This document shows positions 10,677 through 20,900 of a stretch of DNA of 64,000 nucleotides, piece after piece. The notes under the pieces were generated by a model. That model saw nothing but the letters and a program-made list of their open reading frames with translations, was not told where the DNA came from and made no database searches. The stretch is from Atriophallophorus winterbourni (Eukaryota; Platyhelminthes; Trematoda; Plagiorchiida; Microphallidae). The DNA is taken from NCBI GenBank assembly GCA_013407085.1, contig JACCGJ010019989.1, positions 1-64,000 of the forward strand. Direction: 5' to 3'. The position numbers and the translations under genes were made by a program. Position 1 is the first letter of the stretch, and every line of letters begins with the position of its first letter.

Positions 10677-10769
10677 TGAAAGCACAAGCCTGATCTACGC
10701 AGTGCCGCACAGTCAGAGACCGAAGTGGGCTGAGATACTGTCAGGTTGCCCAGGCCTAGACAGATATGA
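10677..10769 (-). mobile_element. SINE-like short element, tail half
   Basis: GTGAAAGCACAAGCCTGATC to GCCTAGACAGATATGA. Only the tail-proximal half is present. Confidence 0.7.
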
Positions 10770-10779
10770 ACTGCCTGTC

Positions 10780-11640
10780 GTGTTCTTCTCAACTCACCAA
10801 AGATGAAGACACTCTATTCCGCTTCCATGGATAATAACACGGGAAGCAGCCGATACCGGTTAAAAGCTATGGCTCGACTAGCGTAGAGCTCAGCGCCTCG
10901 GGCTGCTTCCGACGGTGGGAGAGATTTTCGGGTCTTATTTGATGGCTACCGCCCGCTTCAAGCTGGGCAGCCCCCCAATCAATAAGTTACCGTCTCGCCA
11001 CGGTCTGCTATCCTCATTATGTGCATGGGGATTAAGAATTAACCGACAAGCAGAATGCATTTTGCCGCACCAGCGAAACGAATTACTGAACAACAGGTCA
11101 GTTCTGAAACTGTGAACCGGGAAAGTCCGGTCCATGCTTTCAGGATTTCATGACGACGTCTCGAATATCAGAGGCGTAAGAAACTCAGCTGTGATTAACA
11201 ATGAGCTAAAAAGGTTGAACGTCGACGTTACTGCCCTGAAAAAGACGCGATTACCAGACACTTGTATGCTAACAGAAAGAGATTACACATTTTTGGAAAG
11301 TAAGGGGTTGTGATGATACTCGACTGCATGAAGTTGGGTTTGCCGTGCGAAACAAACTACTAACAGCAGCAGAACCAAGCAGCATCTGGAGCAGGCAAAT
11401 TGTTTGCTAAAGTCTTATGGATCCGGCTATAAGTTTTAGCTGATAGAGTTTAATCCGAATCTCATTGTGGGTTCCGCAGGGAATGATCAACCGTTGACAT
11501 GATCTTCTCCATGAGACAGCTTCAAGAAAAGTGTCGGGAACTTCGTGTGTTATTATACGTTTTTTATTGATTTAACGAAGGCATTCGACTACGTCAGCAG
11601 GGTGGTTTTTTTTAATGATTGATCTGATAGGCTGTTCCCC
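10780..11640 (+). mobile_element. RTE-type LINE remnant (endonuclease start, then palm fragment)
   Basis: Around 11130-11290 the frame reads VRNSAVINNELKRLNVDV and ALKKTRLPDT, the opening of an RTE endonuclease of the 'craniofacial development protein 2-like' kind often misannotated in animals. After 11470 it jumps to a reverse transcriptase fragment containing FFIDLTKAFDYVSR, with everything in between deleted. Stops and frameshifts are present. It ends about 15 nt before the first recognised PP2C exon. Confidence 0.6.
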
Positions 11641-11653
11641 TCTTTGCTTTCAG

Positions 11654-11901
11654 ACAATGCCAGTTTTGATTCAGTTCATTCATTCAGTCTCCGTTGTTTG
11701 CAACAAGCAGTACTGACATACTTGGACAAAAACACGAGCCCATCACTTCGTATAGAACATAACTCGTGGGCCTCACTTGGTCTGCGGGTAGATCACTCTA
11801 GTGTGATCAACCGTAGGCGCCGTCAGGAAGACCGATGGTTCGCCACTGCAGACCTTTTCAACTATACAAACGACATGGCATTTTCCAGAACATCACCACA
11901 G
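11654..11901 (+). CDS. PP2C exon with RxxED motif
   Basis: Acceptor TTTGCTTTCAG ends at 11653 and donor CAG/GTAATT follows 11901. The exon starts with two bases of a split codon and ends at a codon boundary. HSSVINRRRRQEDRWFATAD supplies the N-terminal PP2C motif (Arg for phosphate, Glu-Asp for metal). Confidence 0.8.
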
Positions 11902-14900
11902 GTAATTGTTTTTTGAACAAATTTATGAAGGCAGTTGGATTTTATTCACCGTAAAATACCTCTCGGTTCGATTTACAATCTCATCCAAGTGATGCAGTTT
12001 TCCCGCGTACTTTTCGGTGAATGGTTTTACTGGTTTTACTTGCCCACATGCATCAATTCACCAAATTTTCTCATCTGTTATCGTTCTTCAAATTTTCGCC
12101 TCTAGTCTCATCGATAAACTTTCAAAGTGAACTAGACGTCGGTGTGAGCACACAAACTCATCTTTTCGGAGTTTTCCGCCTCAACAGTTGCATCAGTTTG
12201 CAATTGTGTAGTACTTCACTGCTGTGGTACTAAAACTGTGCTAAATTGATTTGTCACCGGTAGTGCGCTGCATGCGGAAACATACTGGAATCTCACTGCC
12301 ATTTCTATTTTACCTCCGGTTTCTGTCTAGACTTAGGCAACCCGACTATGTGACTGTGCGGTACTTTGCCGGGATCAGGCTTGTGATTTCATGCATATAT
12401 CACTTTTACGTACCCAACAATATAGTGTTTAGCATCAGACCTAGTTAATATTTGTCAAGTCTAATATTATTGAAACTGTGCGAAAATCTGTCCATTGTGT
12501 AAAAGTGATGATTCCATACAAGCATGTGGTTACACTATTAAAATGGTATCAAGACGCCAATTCGTGTGTGCGTTTATCTCCTTAATGTGATATGGAATAG
12601 GGGACACGTTTTCCGTCCACGGAGCTGTTCGTTAAATGTGAGTTAATTAAACTTGAAGGCCATCTGCTATCGTGCACCCTGAAATGCTTTTTCCATCCGT
12701 TTTACTTTTTACCTCATCTTTGGTCTGATCTATGATTTACATTATGAAATACGTGCATGTTGAGATGAATTCGATTCGAGATCCGCGGTTTCAGTATTTT
12801 TTGAATTAATTGTGGTTAGCGCAAAAGGGTTTTTTTGTTTCTGAACCGAGGCTCTTCAGCCATTCTACCAGAAGATAAGAATTTGATCTAAAACCGATTG
12901 CACTATCTTTGAATCGTGATCCATCCTGCTACAGCGTAAAGCTAAGGTGGACTTTTCTGGCAAAGCTTCGATAACCCAATCCGAACATTTTTTACCGGCG
13001 AAACCCTAGCATAAAAGCTCCACTAGTGTAAACCACAATCTTATGCACTGCTCACCCTCATGACAGACGTGACAAATACATCATTCCCTATCACGAAAAA
13101 AGATGCAAGCGAAATTCTTCTTGATTTCCATCTTCCAGCATTGTGGTCTAAGATTCTATATTCTGTGACTTTAACTCGGCTAATTTTCGTTTGGCTTAAA
13201 ATTAAATGTTTGCCTAAGATATGTAAGGAATCACGAGCCCAGATTCAGCCACAATGCTGCGCAATTGAACAGATTATCCAATCCTATAAAAGAGCTTTTT
13301 TCTGTGTTAATTGTCCTTCTTCTCGTCAGTATAACACCCGGTTCTCTGATCGGTGGCAAGAACTACGTGTCATTTAGCATACATTTTCAAGCGAGATTGT
13401 ACGTGGTAGCAGTGGTTAGGCCGACGGAAAACGTTTGGCATATATCGAAAAATAGTAAATATGAACGAATGCGTCTTCGTTTAAGTCATTGCGATCTTGT
13501 TAGAAATGTGTCTGCCGCTTTAGTGTTTTTGCTGCATCATGCGGACCAGGTACATCCTAGTATGTTGTTTAGCCCGAATCTGAGGGACTAGATTCCTGGA
13601 AATATTGATCGCTTTAAATCTCCGGCATTGTTTGCAACTCTCGACAAGCGTGTGTTATACACTCAGAATTCAACATCATGCTCGACGTTTTATCCGTCAG
13701 AATAGATAACCACTAAATGCTCCACGTGTCATATCCTCTTAATCCTTTAATATGGGTGAATTACAAAGCACTATTCCCTTGAACAACTTAACATACAACT
13801 GTCGTCGTCAACAGCTGGTTAATACATGACGACGATTTCATTGAGCGAGCCTCTTTTCAACTGTTCGTAACGAATTGTAGTCTTTATTGATTTTGACGGC
13901 CCCTTTTTACACGGAATTGGCTGGAATTGGCTCCTATTTCATCGAGGCTCCATTACTTTGAAGACTTTTTGATATGCTAGTTTGCCGACCGGAAGCTTTT
14001 AAGCACCATTTTTTGTCCGAAACCCACAAGTGACCAAAACCTTCAAAATACCCGATTTACACCTCGTTGCAGTTTGTTTGTGCTTACTCTTCCATAATAT
14101 CCGTAGCTATTTAAGTACCACTCTTCCCCATCTTTTAAGATTGTACTTTTTCATGGTTGTATGGCAGTTGAGCCTTCACTGCATGTTCCCAGTATAATGC
14201 TCTATCTGATTAGGATACGTAGTTAAAAACGCCTTCGTATGTACCCGTTTGGCACGGTTGTTTTAGTAGTTGGCAGGATTTTTTGTTCTTGCCCGTTCTT
14301 GTTTGGCTCATTCGCCCTCATAATCAGTTTGCTGTTTGATAAGTCTCAAACCGATTTGATTTGAGATTCTCCTGTCCTGTTTTTCGCAGACGTGTTCTTG
14401 CATTGAGCACAACATTCCTCGTTTAATTTTCTTCAAAATCCGCTCGTTTTCCTGCCTTACTCACACAATACTTTTATCTATTCTCCTCCCCTTCTACTCG
14501 TCAATGCTTTTTCATTGACCTTCATGTTCAATCATATTTTATCCCACTTTTCATTAGCTTCCGAAATTGTCGTCAGTGCAAGCATGTCCCGTCATGGCAG
14601 TCGGCGTCTTTGACGGACACAATGGTCCCGAAGTTGCTGAGCATTGTTCACACATGGCTCCGTACCTGTTGAGTCTGAGACTGCGAGAGCGATTGGGAAA
14701 TCGATTTTTTTCAATGCCAGATTTACTCGCCACGGTGTTTTCCGAGCTCAATCACTCCATCAAAAAAGGTCGCGAACGTGGGGTAAGTTGTGTTTCGATA
14801 TTTTTCACGCGGCTGGCCTGATACTTCACTCTGCTCATATTTTATTGATTTTTTTCTAGCATTAGTGGTATCGTTTGACGGTATGAATATTATTATAAAT

Positions 14901-17900
14901 ATATGAAGTCCTAAACATATCCCACTTTGTCCATATAATATTTATTTTGAAGAAGAAAAAAGCTTTATTCGTTCAAACGAATTTTTAACGAATCGTATTA
15001 ATTTAACCACAAATTTTCAATACGAACCACCACCTAGGCTGGTCGGCACGGAATAACAAGAGATGTTGCTGGGCAACAAAACCCAATAAACAATAGGCAT
15101 ACAGTCAACCCACAGATTCTTCACTGACTTGCATACCCTCTTCCCTCGCCCCAATGGAACAGCAACGAGATTAGCTCCACGTGGGGACTAGTCAGCACAG
15201 TGCCATAGATTGATCGCCAACAACTAAACTGGCTGTAACAGAGCGGAACAGTAAGCACCGAATGTCCTACACAAAGTCGTTTCGCTACAAACAACCGCGT
15301 TGTACAATGAAAAGTGATGCGATGCAACAGGCATACCTGGACAAACAAGAACCCAAGCCGAAGACAAATGCGATCACCAATTGTGCTACGCTATCTGAAA
15401 TCAGATACCGGGAAACGAAAACGCCTACGTCAAGCAGAATTACAACAACGAATCAACAGCCGTTGCGTTAGCCAAATACAAACGCATACCTCAACTGTTT
15501 CAATCGTTTAAGCATGCCATCCTATTCATGAATTTGAGAGAAACGTCAAAGTTTAATGGGAATATTTAAGGTTGCCAGTCACATTCAAATCCAAAACAGC
15601 TTCGGTTTTATCTACAGAGGAATCAAGTGTTGTGAAGGAAGTTGACGAAATGTCAGGCTGCATGATTTTTAAAACCCTAATGTACAAGTTTTCTTTCACA
15701 TTTTCTTCCATTTTTGAACATAACTAAGTTCGCACAGCATTTAAAGCGTACGGGGCATCAAACGTCGTTCGTTTACATAGAAACATGTTGAAAAGTTTCA
15801 AAAACAAAAGGGGTTCCATGTCAACTGGAAAAAATTAAAAATGCGAGGAAAAATTAATTTTTAGCACGACCGATTCAAATGCTCCGTTCCATAGAATCGC
15901 TTGAAATACTGGTGTCACTTCAGTTTTTCACGCATGGCCATCTTTTAGTCTGATTTCCAGATGTTTTACAGTATTTTAAATTTCATCCTAAAGATTATAT
16001 GGCAGATGTCGGAAACTTGGGTTCACTTAATTACTCCCTAAGTAAAGATAGAAAGGAATAAAACTGATAGTCAGAGCCTGGGAGTCACAAAGTTACCGAC
16101 ATGGATGATTCATGGTCACAGTTCAGTCGAATGCGAAATAAAGTCATTCGCTTAATTGGGTTGGATAATCAATCTTTTAAATTCCCAATTTCTTAGGTTG
16201 ACTGCAACCCGAAGCCCTTGCATTTTGTCGTAAATGAAAGAGCTAATGTTAAACCTGGAGTTTTTACCCCAGAATTTACTTATGATTTCTTTGACTGATT
16301 TATTAGCACACATTTATGACATACTATCCACGCCCAGGTTCGTGGGACTGCTGTACAAACTGATGTCCTGACGTTAAAAGCGATTTGTGGATTACTCCGA
16401 TTGTGGTGCCCAGCACTTACTGAAACCAAACATCAGGAAATTGACATGACCAAATGCGATTACTCCGATGCTTCTCAAAACCCCCCTCATACACAATTGT
16501 CTGGATTACTGTCTGATATATTTGGTCATTTTCTCCACCGGGACTGACACCTAGCGATCGGAAGTTGTGATAAATAGCATGCTTTTCAATAGAGGTTGCC
16601 GTTATGATGCCGACGTATGGTAGTATGAAATCACAAGCCTGATCCAGACAAAGTGCCGCACAGTCAGAGACTGCACGTGGGCTAAGATACTGTCAGGAAG
16701 TAGAAATGCTGATGTAAAGTTTTAGCATTCATAACAATTGCAGAAATGGTTCATGATTTAGAACCAGTATTGATTTTATCGAAATCGTTCTGGCCTAGCT
16801 AATTTGCTGACGAGCTTGAACGAGTGTTATGTATAAAAATGTTTAAAGTCACAAACTTCGTTGGCGTCTCTTTTGTGTGAGTCTTGCTGTTTTATAGAAC
16901 TGGTCTCAACAGAAGCTTGAAATTACAGTGCGTTTGAAGTAATTTTTTATTTTCAACTCTGTGGACAAAGTTTGGTAAACCAGGTGGTTATGCCGCAGAA
17001 TTTGTTTTTTTCACGAAAGTTCAATCGCTCTAATTGATGGTTTGCTCGTAAATCAGAATTGGCTTGCCAAATCTCACCAGAATGAGCGGAGTGTCACAGT
17101 GAATACAGCTGTCTTCCGGATCGAGATGCCCCGCTTATCCCTTATTTCTATTTTCTTTCTATTTCTTTTGTCATATCTGTCTAGGCCTGGGCAACCTGAC
17201 AGTATCTCAGCCCACGTTCAGTCTCTGACTGCTCGGCACCTTGCGTGGATCAGGCTTGTGTTTTCACATCACGCTTATCCCTCGCATTCTTTGCTTTACT
17301 TGACACTGACGGGTACTCACGCTTCTTACTGATACCGATCATCTGACCTGGGGGAGTCATGTGGGTCACCCGATTGCGGGAAAGGCTTCGGGAGAAAACC
17401 CCGAGGAAAAATCCGGAGAGAAGTCCCGTAGGTAGATAACTGGCGCACAGCGCGTTTATCTGCCAACTCCCTGCTGCCTTGTAGGTTGCATTAGGCTGTG
17501 CAAAGGCTAGAGAGGTGTACTCGAACAAACACCGAGTGGTGCTGGGGACATCACTTGTACACTACCCCCAAGAAACTTCATGATGATGTCTCAATGGGTC
17601 TGCGTACCGTCTACGGAGTTCGCAGGTGGGAACGAGACTTGATCACGATCTGCAACGATCTCGCCTCCGATCGACGTGCGTCGGCTGGTGCGATCCGAGA
17701 CATCAATGAAGCCGGCTAATCCACCCGTGGAGCCAGCCGCACAAAAGTAAAGTAAAGTAAAAGGGGAGTCATGTGCACGAGTGTATATTCACCTTAGTCT
17801 TTAGCCTCGTGTCACTTCATAAGACTTTTTGGGCTCGTGTGCATTTCTTGTAGACCTGACTTTTTACACAAGTTGCCTTCTATCTTTTTTCTCTGTGAAG

Positions 17901-20900
17901 TCCGACGCTTCTGTACTCATCTTAATTCGCCTAATGTGTCGTCGAAAATGCATAATATATGCACGATTGTGCACCCCTATAGTACTGATCAGGTACTGGC
18001 CTGCATGCACCGGATACACCGGAGTGTCATCGTCAATTTCTGATTCTTATAACCGTCTATCTCAGCCCACATGCAACCCCTGTCTGTATGGCTCTTTACC
18101 TACCTCAAGACTAAGGATTTCATGCCGTATCTACGCGTATTTTAATACTACTAATATGCCAAAACAGCATTGTGCTTGAACCGTTTGACAGAATCTCACG
18201 TTTTGCTTTCAAGTTTATATATGGTATCCCATTACGCGATAAATTCCACAGGAGCCTATATACTTTTTTCACCGTACGTTCAGCTTAATTCAATTTCGAC
18301 GTTACCGTCACTCGAATTTCGTATTAAATCCATACTTGAGAAGCTAAATTTACAGATAATCAACACAATCGACTTCAAATTGTATTATTGTCATTATTAA
18401 ATAAGTATAGTAACTACGTAGTAAAGTAGATTTGACTCCAAATCAAAAAGAAGTTGGCGTGTGAAGCTCGCACGCGAATGTTCGTTGCACCGTGCATTAT
18501 CGATCTCTACTGGATATCCAATGATGATCGATCTGTGGCTAAAATTTCAATCACCACTGGCTGCTTCCAGCTTTCATTTGTCAGGTTTGCTATGATCTAT
18601 GCACAATCGCACGCAGACCAAAATTGAACGGCGTGGTTTTAATGAACTGTCGACACACGCACTGAAGATTGTAACTTCACACTGGAATGATGAATCATCC
18701 TAGCTGTGACTTCAAACGAAAGCGAACTTTCATAAATGCCATCGTGGATCTTAGTAGGCTGGTTTTTCTAAAATAAGTATAATTTACTGCTGCATTTTGG
18801 TCCTCCCTATATATATATATATATTTGTATTAATAATGCCATGTATAGTCGATTTAAATACTCACCAGGAAATAATGCACATGTGAATACAATTTTTATA
18901 ACAACAACCATGTGTCTAAATTTAGAATGTCTCCACACAAGGAGCGGTAATAATGGTTTTCGGAAGCGCATTCCAAATGGTGCCATAATTAAGCTATCAT
19001 TGACAGTCAAGGCGGTAATTTGTAATGGATGTATCTGAGTGATTACGTGTGCCATGGGTCGCGATGTTTGAATAAATGCTTTAGCGGGTAATTTGAAGTG
19101 TGTAATATTGTGTATCACATGATTCACAATGATTTTACGAACCGGTGACTCCGCCGTTGCAGTCGTTCCTGGTACGTTTGGTGCTGGAAACCACTGATCT
19201 GTTTGGTTGCAACAATTGGAGAAACAAATTATCTTTTTTATATTTTGTTTTCGTCCCCTTAATTGTTCACTATTTTTTTAACTTGTACCATGAATTTGGC
19301 GTTAAAATGTTGAACATTTTTGGTTAAATCTATTGAATTCTTCTACTCTTGTTGCCTTTTATTCCTTCGTATGTTCCTCATCTTAAGACAGTCGGAAGGA
19401 GTATAATCCAGCAATTATTTTGCAAGGTGTATCCCGTTCAATTAGGCTGCATATTTATAGATAAAGGGATTAAAACGTAATTTATTGGTCACAAACATGT
19501 ATGAGGGTGACCAAAGTAATGTGTTGCTCACTTCCCCCGCACTTACCACTACCGGTTTCTGGCTGTTTGCCGTCATCAGGTGGAGACCGTAAGATTAGGT
19601 TCAGTGAGCCTTGAAACAGTGGTAAAGTGGTAAACAAAGTTATACTTGAATGCCACTGTGCGGAGGATGTTAGCAATACATTACTTTGGTCATCTATAAG
19701 CGCCTTGAGTGCTTGACCAAGAATCACTATGTGATTCTGTTTTTCAACATCGTGGTTCGTTGTACGAACCCTATATAACAGTGACATTCAAGTATAACTA
19801 TGTATGAGCTTGTGTTTACATCAGCGTTTATCTTCGAGAATCATTTAACGAAAATCTCGTAACCATCTTTGTGGATTATATTTTGTCCGGTATCGCTTTT
19901 TCGCTCGAGACTAGTGAATCCCGTTTGTGTTGTAAAACCCAACCCAAAATTTTTCCGCTCTGGGAGATTCATTTTAAAAACAGTCTGTCAGACATCTGTA
20001 GCGGTGACGTTTTTATACCCCTGAAATTATCGTGAATGTTCGAGTGTATACGCTATGGATGACATCTTCCTTTATTGTTGGAATAAAGTATTCAAATTTT
20101 CTGTGTCTTTATTTCATATATCTGTATTGCCCTACACAACCCTTCAGTATCACAACCAATATGCATTTTAAGACTGTTCGGCTCTATACCTCGCTCCAGG
20201 TAAAGTGCCATCCAGTCAAAGACTACATGTGGGCTTTCATACAGTTAGGTTGTCTAGGCCTAGACAGATATTAGAAATTAAACCTAAAGTGTTAGTGAGA
20301 CTACAGCAGGATTCCACACGCAGCCTGATGCATGCAAAGTGCCGCACAGCCAGAGACTGCACGTGGGCTGAGATACTGTCAGGTTGCCCAGGCCTAGAAG
20401 ACATGATAAAAGAAATAGAAAAATCACGTTAGCATGAGAATAATATGAAGTATGTGTAAATCTTTTGAGTATTCCTGAATCGTGTGTCGGCCAATCGTTG
20501 AATAGCTTGTCGTCTGTTCACCACTTTACGTTATCCCGCTGCTGCGCTGTCAAACTCATCTCGTTTTCTTGTCTGCAGGCGTGGTCATCTGGAACCACGG
20601 CTACTTTGTGTGTGTTTCATGGTTCCTTCATCTACACCGCTTGGGTTGGCGATTCGCAAGCTTGGTTGTTCTTCGCAGATGACGAGTCAGCGAACGTTTG
20701 TATGAAAGGAATAACAGCGCAGCAACAGCTACCACGTGAGCCTAAATCAGCCATGAAAACCTCCAATAAAACCACTTTCGCAGATCTCACTCTTGGCTTG
20801 ACTGACTGCATTCATCGCCCGGAATATGCAGTAAGTTTGTAAACATTTTGGAACCAATAGTGAAGTGTGATTTGTAGATATGAATCCGCAAAATCTGCTC

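Noticed and set aside
13060..13591. Overlapping open frames inside the PP2C intron, one with a hydrophobic start
   Set aside because: No recognisable motif and no defensible splice sites; inclusion would break the phase-0 junction between flanking PP2C exons.
15121..15511. GC-richer patch with three short frames
   Set aside because: No consistent coding strand or motif; possibly an unknown repeat, but not supportable as a gene.
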